From: a virus
Length of the DNA: 37,274 bases
Reading direction: 5' to 3' (one strand)
Virus record (IMG/VR): IMGVR_UViG_3300036772_000561
Location: 1 to 37,274 of that record
The notes under the pieces are model-generated. The model was not told where the DNA came from. It saw nothing but the letters and a program-made list of their open reading frames with translations, and searched no databases. The position numbers were made by a program, and so were the translations under genes. Every line of letters starts with the position of its first letter. The first letter of the stretch is position 1. This document shows, in pieces, positions 1-7,762 of the stretch.

Positions 1-309
1 CGCGCTTTCACAGGCGGCGATAAGATTATCCCGCTGAGTCATGACATCCGCAGCGCTGTAGATCAGGCTGGACTGGATAATGAATCCGTTTAAGGTCAGA
101 CGGCGGGTAGAACGCCCCAAATCTTCGACCCAGACCGTATCGCGATAGGGGTATTCATGGACGGCCTGCCGGCGGCCAAAATTGCCATCCGCATCAATAA
201 TTGCAAAGGGCACGCCGCGGAATGACGCAGGATGAATATGTTCCTGCCAGTTCCAGCTGTCGCCCGAAAATCCTAACAGCGAAGACAGCGCGTTTTGTAA
301 CAGTGGCAT
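1..309 (-). CDS. DNA circularisation protein (Mu gp43-like), 3' part cut off by window edge
   Basis: Only the first 103 codons are visible, read leftwards from an ATG at 309. A GGAGG ribosome site lies eight to ten bases upstream. The visible protein has the pattern of the DNA-circularisation N-terminal domain (DNA_circ_N) of Mu-type myophages: an aromatic-rich start, an FRGVPF motif, a HEYPYRDT motif and a segment close to DLGRSTRRLTLNGFI. In Mu this gene lies after the tape measure and its product is a tail or baseplate component delivered with DNA. The position here, 50 bases after the tape-measure stop, fits. What is seen is the motif set and gene order. The exact role is inferred from the family name, and the C-terminal part cannot be judged. 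Confidence 0.85.
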   Translation of the reverse strand, partial: MPLLQNALSSLLGFSGDSWNWQEHIHPASFRGVPFAIIDADGNFGRRQAVHEYPYRDTVWVEDLGRSTRRLTLNGFIIQSSLIYSAADVMTQRDNLIAACESA

Positions 310-358
310 CCTGTCCTCCAGAAAGAGAAAACCCGCCGAAGCGGGTCAGGTTGATATG

Positions 359-2176
359 TCAGGGCATGGGCATTGCCGTGGTTACTTTACCGCCGGCACC
401 GGAGATTTTTTTACGTTCCCCGGTTCGTCCATTAATCAGCGTCAGCTCAATTTCGTTCTTATTGTCTTTCAACACCTTAGATAAGACGTCAGCAACTTGT
501 TTGACATCGACGCCACCGCCGGAGGCACCCACCGAAGATGATGATGGCGTGTTGATATTCGTTTCGTTATGGGTATTTAAATTACTTCCCGAAGTTGAGT
601 CTTCAGATACTGTTGGATTACTGTCCACAGACGTATCGTAAAAATCGGGAAGCCCGGGCATCACTCGACCCAGATAGTCACGCGTCTCTTTCGGTGCATA
701 ATTAAGCCCCTGATTGCTAACGTTCCCAGGACCCCAGTTATACGCGGCAACCGCTTTTTTCATGTCGCCGCCAAACTGGGTCAGAAGATCAGATAAGTAG
801 TGGGCGGCCGCCTCAGCTGACTTTCCGGTATCCATACGGTCAGCGCGATTATTAAGCCCATACTGCTGTCCGGTCGCCGGCATAAACTGAAACGGGCCTT
901 CAGCGCCAGCAGGAGAAAACATATACTTTCCGCCCGCTGACTCGGCCTGATAGACGTTGTTTAGCGTTCCCTGCGGTAATTTATATTTTGACTCTAATTG
1001 CGAAAATAAATGACCATTTTCACCCGATTGCTGAACGGCACCCGGCTGACTGACATACAGCCCTTGCACATCCTTTTGTAACTGACGGGCCTTATCCGTC
1101 GGGCCATAAAAACTGTTCAGCTTTTTGACCAGATCGCCGGAGGCATAGCCTAAACGGAGATCCAGTTTTTCATCCCACGACAGCGTTTTTTTAAACGCGT
1201 CATTTTTTTGAGCATCGCGCAGGCGGTCGGCCTGCTTTCCCCCGCTGTTCCACGTCATCAGGGAACCGACCGTTGCGGCATCGAACCCGTGCTGCATGAT
1301 CTGGGAAGCATCATCAAAACTTTTCTGAACTATCGGGGCCTGTCCCAGCCACGCCTGCCCCTTCATCAGCATGCCGTCCCACGATGCTGAAATCTGATTG
1401 ACCTGGTTGCGGAACGCCAGGGCATTCTGCACATCTTTATCAGAAAAAATCAGACCGTCACGTTGCGCCTGATCTTTAAGGCGCTGGACCTGTTCGGTGC
1501 TTTGCCGCAGATAGTTCAGAAGTTCCGGCGAGAACTGCCCCACCTGCGCAATCACGGACTGCCGGGCGGGGGACTGCTGAAGCATGGCCTTATTCAGGTC
1601 ATCCATCAGTTTTACGACGTCGGCCATACCCTCCTTGGTTTTGCTGATCTTGACGCCCATTTGTGCCAGAAGGGCGTTAAAAGGATCATCCCGACCGTTA
1701 AGCGCATCGTTGGCACGCTGGTAAAGACCGGTAACAGAGCTCTCCGCAGAATCCCGCGTTGCCCCGTTTTCAATCATGGCACCGGTCAGTTCCTGATAAG
1801 CCCGGGTCGTTGCGCTGATGTTTTTGGCGGTAGTATCAATTTTATATCCAGAATCCGCGTACTCTTTGATCCCCGTTTTGACGCCGTTTATGACCGTGGC
1901 CAGCCCGCCCAGCCCTAAAGTCAGGCCACCCACCATTTTCAGGGGGGGAACCAGGTCCCCGACAAACTGCACACCATCCCGGGCGTTTTTTGCCAGTTTA
2001 TTCAGGCGGCCACTGACTTCATCAAGGCCTTCTGCGGAACGGCGACCGCCGAGCTGCACAACTTTTTGCGCATCATTGAGCTGGGGCGTCAGTTTCCTCA
2101 CCGCATCATCGATGTTCTGAATAGACTGAGAAACCTGATCGTCCGCTTTGAGCTGGAAATCAAACACATTAGCCAT
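359..2176 (-). CDS. Tail tape measure protein with lytic transglycosylase domain
   Basis: This 605-residue protein sets tail length and probably degrades peptidoglycan during DNA entry. Residues 1-380 are helical and coiled-coil prone, with a glycine-rich hydrophobic stretch near 75-100. Residues 388-510 form an SLT-type transglycosylase domain: the presumed catalytic Glu412 sits in YQAESAGG, followed by GPFQFMPAT and AAYNWGPGNV. A Ser/Gly/Asn-rich linker (about 515-555) precedes a short C-terminal segment. The start overlaps the stop of the frameshifted chaperone product (TAATG), the usual order in Mu-type tails. The protein is short for a tape measure, so a compact tail is expected. Confidence 0.93.
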   Translation of the reverse strand: MANVFDFQLKADDQVSQSIQNIDDAVRKLTPQLNDAQKVVQLGGRRSAEGLDEVSGRLNKLAKNARDGVQFVGDLVPPLKMVGGLTLGLGGLATVINGVKTGIKEYADSGYKIDTTAKNISATTRAYQELTGAMIENGATRDSAESSVTGLYQRANDALNGRDDPFNALLAQMGVKISKTKEGMADVVKLMDDLNKAMLQQSPARQSVIAQVGQFSPELLNYLRQSTEQVQRLKDQAQRDGLIFSDKDVQNALAFRNQVNQISASWDGMLMKGQAWLGQAPIVQKSFDDASQIMQHGFDAATVGSLMTWNSGGKQADRLRDAQKNDAFKKTLSWDEKLDLRLGYASGDLVKKLNSFYGPTDKARQLQKDVQGLYVSQPGAVQQSGENGHLFSQLESKYKLPQGTLNNVYQAESAGGKYMFSPAGAEGPFQFMPATGQQYGLNNRADRMDTGKSAEAAAHYLSDLLTQFGGDMKKAVAAYNWGPGNVSNQGLNYAPKETRDYLGRVMPGLPDFYDTSVDSNPTVSEDSTSGSNLNTHNETNINTPSSSSVGASGGGVDVKQVADVLSKVLKDNKNEIELTLINGRTGERKKISGAGGKVTTAMPMP

Positions 2177-2333
2177 TAATCGCGTTCCTTTACCTTATTG
2201 ATGCGCAATGCCTGATCCCGCCACCAGTTGAGCTTCGACCACGTCATTCCCCAGCCCTGATCTGGCCCCCAGCCGTAGTAATACGTCACATCTGCGATGC
2301 GTTCACGCCATCTCCCGCCGTCGGGGAGAAGTT
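2176..2333 (-). CDS. Minus-one frameshift extension of the tail chaperone (gp41-prime-like)
   Basis: Minus-strand TTTAAAC (2337-2331) sits in phase as T TTA AAC inside the chaperone gene. Slipping back one base opens a frame of 51 further codons that runs to a TAA at 2178-2176, giving a product of about 234 residues instead of 197. The extension is rich in Trp, Tyr, Arg and Lys (it contains DVTYYYGWGP and KLNWWRDQAL), as in shifted extensions of lambda G-T and Mu gp41. The TAA overlaps the ATG of the tape-measure gene. The frame and the heptamer are seen directly. The use of the shift is inferred from the conserved strategy of tail chaperones. Confidence 0.8.
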
Positions 2334-2879
2334 TAAAAAACCCAGCATGTAACCCTCGCAGCGTTTGTAGTCCGTAAACGGCAGGCGGTTAATGACCTGC
2401 GCCGGAATGCCGGAGATTTCAGCGATAAGCGCGGACATCGCCGCCAGACCGCCTTTCACTGTCTGGGTTTTATAAAACTGGTCCACCTGGTCAAGACAGG
2501 GTTCACCCAGATCGATACCTGCCCAGTTTTGCTCCCCTTTGCCATCCTGAAGGACTTTTGGCAGCACGATCACCGTGCTGCTTTCAACCGTCGTGACGGG
2601 TTCGGGGAGGTAATTTAAGAAGGTAAGAAGAAAACCCTCACACTGTTTGAAAGTGGTAAACGGCATGCGCCTGACAACCTGCGGCGGGATCCCCGATAAC
2701 AGCGAGATAAGGAGCCCCATCGCGGCCAGCGCACCGTCCGCCTTCTGCTTATCAAAGAACTGATTCACTTCGATGAGCGCCGGTTCATGCAGTGGAATGC
2801 TTTCCCAGACCAGTTTACCGCTGGCATCCGTCAGCGGTTTATCCAGAGGAATAACGATACTTTTTTCCTGCTCTTCCAC
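2286..2879 (-). CDS. Tail assembly chaperone (Mu gp41-like), internally duplicated
   Basis: The 197-residue protein occupies the slot of Mu gp41, the tail chaperone that coats the tape measure before tube assembly. It starts with GTG at 2879, preceded by GGAG and eight bases. The sequence is two copies of one domain. Residues 1-93 and 94-185 share a pattern of a short beta start, a QF helix, GALAAM or GGLAAM, SGIP, a PFT motif and a CEG motif before an FLN motif. Standard family members carry one copy. A slippery TTTAAAC heptamer lies in phase at the end of copy two, so a longer product is expected (separate entry). Confidence 0.85.
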   Translation of the reverse strand: MEEQEKSIVIPLDKPLTDASGKLVWESIPLHEPALIEVNQFFDKQKADGALAAMGLLISLLSGIPPQVVRRMPFTTFKQCEGFLLTFLNYLPEPVTTVESSTVIVLPKVLQDGKGEQNWAGIDLGEPCLDQVDQFYKTQTVKGGLAAMSALIAEISGIPAQVINRLPFTDYKRCEGYMLGFLNFSPTAGDGVNASQM

Positions 2880-2881
2880 GA

Positions 2882-3250
2882 TCAGCTCTCCACGACTGAG
2901 AAGCTTTCCCAGCGAACATCGAACACGGCGTCTTCACTGTCCACTTCCTGCGATTCGACCGTCCACATCCCGGTGCCGATAATCGTTTTACCGTTGGCGA
3001 GTTCAGCCACCACGGTGACATCGGTCATGTCGTTAAAATCCGCCACCGTGGTGCCACCGCTGTCACGAACCTGACAGGAGATATACGGCGCGGAAGGCTT
3101 TTCTTTATAGCCATGAACGCGATCCATCCCGGTCAGGGTTTCACGTTTTACGGTTGAAGGACTGTATTTGAACTGCCCGGCGACCATGATTGTGACGCCA
3201 TTGGTCGTCACCGACGCGGTGCCCGCCAGGCGGTTAGAGGTATCACCCAT
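2882..3250 (-). CDS. Tail tube protein (Mu gpM-like)
   Basis: A 122-residue beta-rich protein that should polymerise as the inner tube of the contractile tail. It begins at ATG 3250 after an AGGAATAAC ribosome site, nine bases downstream of the sheath stop. Early RLAGTASVTTNG, then FKYSPSTVKRETLTGMD and a central VTDVT-like strand region match the Mu-type tail-tube family in length and layout. Sheath, tube, chaperone and tape measure follow each other exactly as in Mu and SfV-like phages, which makes the call firm. Confidence 0.9.
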   Translation of the reverse strand: MGDTSNRLAGTASVTTNGVTIMVAGQFKYSPSTVKRETLTGMDRVHGYKEKPSAPYISCQVRDSGGTTVADFNDMTDVTVVAELANGKTIIGTGMWTVESQEVDSEDAVFDVRWESFSVVES

Positions 3251-3259
3251 TGTTATTCC

Positions 3260-4744
3260 TTACGCCGCGGCTTGCAGGCGGAACTGGTTGAGAAGTGCAA
3301 AGACGCGCAGTTGGTTGATCAGCACACCATCCCACAACACGTCGACACGGTTCGGGTTGGTCGTGCTTTTCGTCACAATCAGACCGGCGGCGAAGGCTTT
3401 TGAATCCTGCACATAGCCGTTGTATTCCAGCTGTGTGTACTGCGCGATCAGCTCCGCGCGGATGATGTTCGGCGTCACAATAGAAGAGCCAGGTGCAAAC
3501 TTAGTGCCGTCTGCTGCCAACTTCATGCGCGCAAATTTCGATGTCACCTGCGTGCGAATAAAGCGCGTGACAAACATCAGCAGGAACAACGTTTCCACCT
3601 GCAGATAGCTGTCATCGGCATCCCCGTATTTATTGGTCTGATAGGTAGTGATCAGGTTTTCCACCTGCACCGTGTTGTCGTCAGCCACCGTGAAAGTCGA
3701 AATGCCGCTGTAAAGCAGGTTATTACGCTCGGTCAACTCGAAACGAGAAGCCAGAGGTGGTGCCAGTACGCCAGAAATCGTAAGCGTTTGCAGAGGACGG
3801 CCCGGGTCGTTACGCAGGCTTCCCGCTACAGCACCCGTGGCGGCGGCGGCCCAGACATAGGCCGGGGTTGGTGAGTCGTAAACGCCCAGCAAAGTGGCAT
3901 GCTGATCATTGCGGGCCTCGCCGAGCGTAGTCAGCTGCCCATAAGTTCCAGATAATGCGCCGAAAAAGTGGCCGTAAAGCTGCGAAGCGTAACTCCAGCG
4001 GCCAGTGCTGTCAGACAATAACCCCTTTAGCGTATCCAGAGAGGTTGTGTCGGTGTACGGGGTGACGATGAAATCAAAAGTCCGATCGCCCAGGTTTGCC
4101 AGCGCGGTCGTCATATCCGGCGCGCCAGCACCGCCAGTCAGTGCGGTGAGCGTAATACCCAGGCCATCCGGCGTAACTTCGCCGCCGGCGCTGCCCAGAT
4201 AATTCAGTCGCAAATCGATGCTGTTGCCGTGCGTGCCTTTGTTTTTTGCCGTCAGCGTAATAATACCGGCAGCCGATGCAGCCGTTACCGGCAATGCGAT
4301 GGTGGCATTGATTGCCGCAGCCAGCGCGGTGGCCATCGTTGTCACGCTATCGGTGCTCAATACGGTGGTTTGCACGCGCGTTCCTGCGACATACAGTGAA
4401 ATCACACCGGTTTCACTCGGTGCCGAGGTTAACGTTATGGTGCCGGTGGCCGCAACCATCGAAGAACCATCAACTAACGGGAGCAGATAAATTTCACCGG
4501 AGATATCGTTTGCCAGATAAGCCGTCATTTGGTTATGAAGCATCGACCCTGCGCCATAAATACCGGCGGTGTTAGACACTGATGATTCAATAACGGGAAT
4601 GTTTGGGCTCACTGCAGCATTCGTCAGCATCTGGCCGATGATCAGTGTGCGCTGTGTTGCAGTCGCGGTATTCGCCTGTGAGTTATCAAACTCCGCAAAG
4701 AAAAGCGGCGTACGGAGATTGCTGGGAATATTTTGGAAATCCAT
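3260..4744 (-). CDS. Tail sheath protein (Mu gpL-like)
   Basis: A 494-residue protein for the contractile outer sheath. Family hallmarks are the N-terminal segment ending in FAEFDNSQA, the repeated Ala/Thr/Gly-rich beta modules in the middle, the statement-like motif FDFIVTPYTD, and a C-terminal region with KSTTNPNRVDVLWDG and LINQLRVFALLNQFRL. Length is normal for Mu-type sheaths. Its ATG overlaps the stop of the preceding gp38-like gene as TAATG. The presence of a sheath is the key evidence that the particle is a myovirus even though the head genes are lambda-like. Confidence 0.95.
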   Translation of the reverse strand: MDFQNIPSNLRTPLFFAEFDNSQANTATATQRTLIIGQMLTNAAVSPNIPVIESSVSNTAGIYGAGSMLHNQMTAYLANDISGEIYLLPLVDGSSMVAATGTITLTSAPSETGVISLYVAGTRVQTTVLSTDSVTTMATALAAAINATIALPVTAASAAGIITLTAKNKGTHGNSIDLRLNYLGSAGGEVTPDGLGITLTALTGGAGAPDMTTALANLGDRTFDFIVTPYTDTTSLDTLKGLLSDSTGRWSYASQLYGHFFGALSGTYGQLTTLGEARNDQHATLLGVYDSPTPAYVWAAAATGAVAGSLRNDPGRPLQTLTISGVLAPPLASRFELTERNNLLYSGISTFTVADDNTVQVENLITTYQTNKYGDADDSYLQVETLFLLMFVTRFIRTQVTSKFARMKLAADGTKFAPGSSIVTPNIIRAELIAQYTQLEYNGYVQDSKAFAAGLIVTKSTTNPNRVDVLWDGVLINQLRVFALLNQFRLQAAA

Positions 4745-4986
4745 TAGCTTGCACTCCCGGTATCAGTTGAAGCGGCTGATTTGTCGGTGATGACAGAAGC
4801 ATCGGTATTTTTTGCTACTGCCGTCGATTTCGCGACCGGTGTGGAAGTGTCAACGGTAATAACATCCCCGTCGCGTAACCGCCGGTTCCAGAACGTACTC
4901 TCGGCTACCTCTGCTCCTTCTAAGGGCAAAAAGGTGCCTTTAACCGGATCGCGCACAGTGCGCCCGGCTACGGGTTTTACAAACAT
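4744..4986 (-). CDS. DUF2635 family protein (Mu gp38-like)
   Basis: The 80-residue frame starts MFVKPVAGRTVRDPVKG and continues with an EVAESTFWNRRLRDGDV motif, which is the short DUF2635 pattern found directly before the sheath gene in Mu-like tails. I chose ATG 4986 rather than an upstream in-frame start because it has a GGAG site at proper distance and the conserved part begins there. The C-terminal third is a Thr/Ala/Ser/Asp-rich low-complexity tail. No molecular role is established; the position suggests a tail-assembly or completion function. Confidence 0.8.
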   Translation of the reverse strand: MFVKPVAGRTVRDPVKGTFLPLEGAEVAESTFWNRRLRDGDVITVDTSTPVAKSTAVAKNTDASVITDKSAASTDTGSAS

Positions 4987-5002
4987 GGGATACTCCAGAA
5001 TG

Positions 5003-5548
5003 TTATTGAGGCAGGTCGATGGTGACGCCGACTTCAGGCGTGCCGTCAGGCTCGATAATAGTGACATCGATCCCCTGAAGCGGATCCGCTTCGATGGGGT
5101 AAAATTCTTCCGGGCCCTGGTAATATTCGATATCCAGCTCCATCAGTAACTGAGCGGTGTGCCCTTCACCGCCCGCGTTAATATCGATGGTCGAACGAAC
5201 CTGCAAAAACTGCTGCGTCTGCCGGGTGAGTTCGTAGCTGTTTATCACCGCTCGTTCAATCTGTTCACGCAGTTGCTCGAGCGCCTCTTCGGCTTTTGCC
5301 GCACCGTTATCCTGATCAATCTCATCAAGCTCCTGCAGGCGGCCGGTAATCCGGACAGTGGTCACTGTCGTAAATTGCGGCACGTTACGCCCGAGGGAGT
5401 TTTTGAGGTCAAAAGGGGTTTGTACAAGAATGACCGGATACATGTCTTCCGACGTCGCCCAATCGCGCGGTGAATAAACGCGGTCGGCGGCGTCCGTTTT
5501 ACCGGTCAGCGCGCCAATCACAAGTAGCCGTAATGCTGCAGCATTCAT
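5003..5548 (-). CDS. Tail terminator-like / Mu gp37-like tail protein
   Basis: A 181-residue protein between the FII-like connector and the Mu-type sheath module. It starts at ATG 5548, overlapping the previous stop as ATGA. N-terminal YPVILVQTPFDLKNSLG, a mid-protein Glu-rich helix pair, and a beta-rich ending with ELDIEYYQGPEEFYP are seen. Genes in this slot usually encode the tail-completion protein that caps the tube and joins it to the head, or DUF1834-type proteins. I do not see a diagnostic motif, so the assignment depends mainly on synteny and size. Confidence 0.6.
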   Translation of the reverse strand: MNAAALRLLVIGALTGKTDAADRVYSPRDWATSEDMYPVILVQTPFDLKNSLGRNVPQFTTVTTVRITGRLQELDEIDQDNGAAKAEEALEQLREQIERAVINSYELTRQTQQFLQVRSTIDINAGGEGHTAQLLMELDIEYYQGPEEFYPIEADPLQGIDVTIIEPDGTPEVGVTIDLPQ

Positions 5549-5889
5549 ACCTTCACCCTGTTTAGAATGAGCTTTGAGCCACCGTGGCTATCCGGCTGGA
5601 TATCGGCGATGGTAAACAACGTGTTCACCGGATCGCCGCCGACAATGCCGATAAATACCCGGTCACCTTTCTTCGGTGGAACGCTGAACTGGCTGTCCAG
5701 CACACCGAGGACGGGAGACGTCGTGTTTACCGTGCTGCCATCATCCAGAGGCTCAACCTCCTGCGTATAAGCGCGGTCGAAAATCCCGCTGATGGTATAG
5801 GCAGATCCACCTGCGGGCCGGAAATCAACCGGGTCACCAAATACTGTATGAAGCGGCTGTAGTAGATGCTGATCCCAGTTGATACCCAT
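5545..5889 (-). CDS. Head-tail joining protein, lambda FII-like
   Basis: A 114-residue protein with the layout of lambda FII (Phage_attach family): an N-terminal helix, then a run of beta strands around SGIFDRAY, DSQFSVPPKKGDRVFIG and the closing DIQPDSHGGSKLILNRV. It would sit under the connector and offer the surface to which the tail binds. The start ATG overlaps the stop of the upstream gene as TGATG. This gene marks the boundary between the lambda-like head module and the Mu-like tail module. Confidence 0.75.
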   Translation of the reverse strand: MGINWDQHLLQPLHTVFGDPVDFRPAGGSAYTISGIFDRAYTQEVEPLDDGSTVNTTSPVLGVLDSQFSVPPKKGDRVFIGIVGGDPVNTLFTIADIQPDSHGGSKLILNRVKV

Positions 5890-6188
5890 CAGGCCGCTCC
5901 GTTCTCAGACGTTGGGGTTGCTGGGTCTGAAGTGGTGATAGTGGTTTGGCTATCCGCCTGGGTCACAGAAACTTCCTGCGAGCCAGCACCTTCCAGCTCC
6001 TGTTGCAAATCAGACAGAGACTTCACGAAGCCCAGCGTAATGAGACGCTTTGAATCCGCTTCTGATAACTGAACACGCGTATTCTGAGAGTATTCCTCGC
6101 CGTCATGGCGAAGATGCTTACCCTTGAGAACAACCACGCTGACCAGATCAGCGGCCTCAGAGGCTGCTTCGACTTTATCTTTTGCCAT
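5889..6188 (-). CDS. Small protein in the lambda FI position
   Basis: A 99-residue protein between major capsid and FII-like genes, where lambda carries FI (packaging accessory). The central part VVLKGKHLRHDGEEYSQNTR and the following LITLGFVKSL resemble a small phage domain often found in this slot (DUF7210-type). The C-terminal 35 residues are Ser/Thr/Gln-rich and probably disordered. I use ATG 6188, which is just after a GGTGGTG stretch and overlaps almost no capsid sequence; an upstream in-frame ATG would add seven residues inside the capsid gene. The function is unproven. Confidence 0.65.
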   Translation of the reverse strand: MAKDKVEAASEAADLVSVVVLKGKHLRHDGEEYSQNTRVQLSEADSKRLITLGFVKSLSDLQQELEGAGSQEVSVTQADSQTTITTSDPATPTSENGAA

Positions 6189-6190
6189 GA

Positions 6191-7240
6191 TCACACCACC
6201 GTCGCACAAAGGGCCGCGTTAACCCGGCTTGGGATAACGATTGGGGAAGACTGCATCAACACAAAGCGTTGTGCAGGGTCCGGTTGGATCCAGCTTTTTG
6301 GCGCATAAGCCATCGACCCATAGTTAAATTCAGGGTCGATAATGGCACCGAAAGCTCGAGTGCCCATCAGATCCGGCCCTGACATAACAACTGAACCATC
6401 GGCGATCATCGGGGTTTCAATACCGGTATCTGGATCAATGAACCAATCGTTGTAAAGCCAGAGTGTGTATTGTCCCCAATAACCTTTACAAACAGCACCC
6501 TTCACAATCTGCGGGCCTGGGTTAATGATGTTCCCTGACGAGTTTTGTGCTGGCAAGATAATCGCCCCTTTGAGCGAAGTATCCAATTTGAATGCCTTCC
6601 ATGATTTGTTGGTGAAGACAATATCCGTCGCCTGCGCACCAGACTTTTGCAGAATCAATGCCTGCCAGGTTTCAATATCATCCGTTGGCTGAGTATTGGT
6701 GGCACCAGCGTCTACGCTGGTCGGCCATTTGTCTGAACCGCTCAGAACAATGGTCAGGGAAGGGTCACGGCCAAAATCAACGACAGTGGTCGGGAAACCC
6801 TCGCCTTTAATGGTAACAGTGCCAGTGGCAATTGCGCTGCAGCCCATCCATTCAAGACGGCGGTTTAGAATGTCGATCTGGTCGCTCATCTCGAACTGGA
6901 TGTTCAGCATTTCGCGTTCAACGGCGGTGTATTCCCCGCCAATACGCTCGCCGATCTGGCGGCGGATAGGTTTGCGCAGATCAGGCGCGCGCTTATCTTT
7001 GATATAAGCCGGTTTGAACTTGTCGGTCTGATAACGGCGACTTTCAACCAGTTTTCCTTCAACCAGAGGTGAGCAAAACGGGGCCATACGACGCAGACCG
7101 ACATCTACATCAATCGCCACATATTCATCGTTACTGGTCACGATGTTCGGAAAAAAGCGGTCGAGGATGAAGTTTTGTGACGTCATCAGGTTCGGTACCA
7201 GTCCGACAAGTGACACCGTATCGTAAATAGATTGAGACAT
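6191..7240 (-). CDS. Major capsid protein, lambda gpE family
   Basis: The 349-residue protein has the gpE (Phage_cap_E) pattern: LVPNLMTSQNFILDRFFPN near the N-terminus, then VDVDVGLRRMAPFCSP, a GEYTAVEREMLN helix, and near the C-terminus a PETPMIADG-like and FALMQSSPI-like ending (here GIETPMIADG and FVLMQSSPIV). It should build the HK97-fold shell. Decoration protein lies upstream and the FI/FII positions downstream, which is lambda order. Length matches lambda gpE (341) closely. Confidence 0.95.
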   Translation of the reverse strand: MSQSIYDTVSLVGLVPNLMTSQNFILDRFFPNIVTSNDEYVAIDVDVGLRRMAPFCSPLVEGKLVESRRYQTDKFKPAYIKDKRAPDLRKPIRRQIGERIGGEYTAVEREMLNIQFEMSDQIDILNRRLEWMGCSAIATGTVTIKGEGFPTTVVDFGRDPSLTIVLSGSDKWPTSVDAGATNTQPTDDIETWQALILQKSGAQATDIVFTNKSWKAFKLDTSLKGAIILPAQNSSGNIINPGPQIVKGAVCKGYWGQYTLWLYNDWFIDPDTGIETPMIADGSVVMSGPDLMGTRAFGAIIDPEFNYGSMAYAPKSWIQPDPAQRFVLMQSSPIVIPSRVNAALCATVV

Positions 7241-7348
7241 AGCGTGTTCTCTCTGTGTCCCGACCCACTGGCCGGGATGAAAAACGGATGCACTGCGCCC
7301 TGCCCGGTAAAGGGCATGCGAAGAAAATGTTTATAAGGAAGTTATGTA

Positions 7349-7762
7349 TTAACTGGCGGGAGCCTGAACGCTGTCACGCAGGAAAATACCGTACGGGCGA
7401 AGCGCGGTTTTGAGCGTGGCCAGTGTCCAGCTCGGATCAAAGGTGATGCGGTTCTGGTTGATTTCAGCCATGAGATAGACACCGGCCAATACATCAGCGA
7501 CCGTTGCATTCGTATCATCGGCCAGAATGGCTTTTGGAACCTGGCTGCCATCGGTGGCAGTTGCCACACTCAGGGTGTATTTCCCGGAAGCGGTAACCAC
7601 ACCCAACACGGTACCGCGCTTATAGGTTGCTGCTGTTCCGGTCAGAATAGTCACAGTATCAGACACAACCTGCAAAGGACCGGACAACAACTGATCCGGA
7701 ATGAAGGTGTCATGTTCAACGCCGGGCACCCAGGCGTTTTGTCCTACCTGATTCACAGTCAT
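7349..7762 (-). CDS. Head decoration protein, lambda gpD-like
   Basis: A 137-residue protein that should bind the expanded capsid surface as trimers and stabilise it. It has the HDPD-family order: an N-terminal arm, a beta segment with TGTAATYKRGTVLGV, then KAILADDTNATVADVLAGVYLMAEINQNRI, and a C-terminal IFLRDS. Its ATG overlaps the stop of the acidic scaffold gene as TAATG. The 108-base gap to the capsid gene holds only a GC-rich inverted stretch and a ribosome site. Confidence 0.9.
   Translation of the reverse strand: MTVNQVGQNAWVPGVEHDTFIPDQLLSGPLQVVSDTVTILTGTAATYKRGTVLGVVTASGKYTLSVATATDGSQVPKAILADDTNATVADVLAGVYLMAEINQNRITFDPSWTLATLKTALRPYGIFLRDSVQAPAS

Noticed and set aside
1208-2120. 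Several plus-strand frames inside the tape-measure gene
   Set aside because: All lie opposite a well-supported long gene and have no recognisable protein pattern or start signal.
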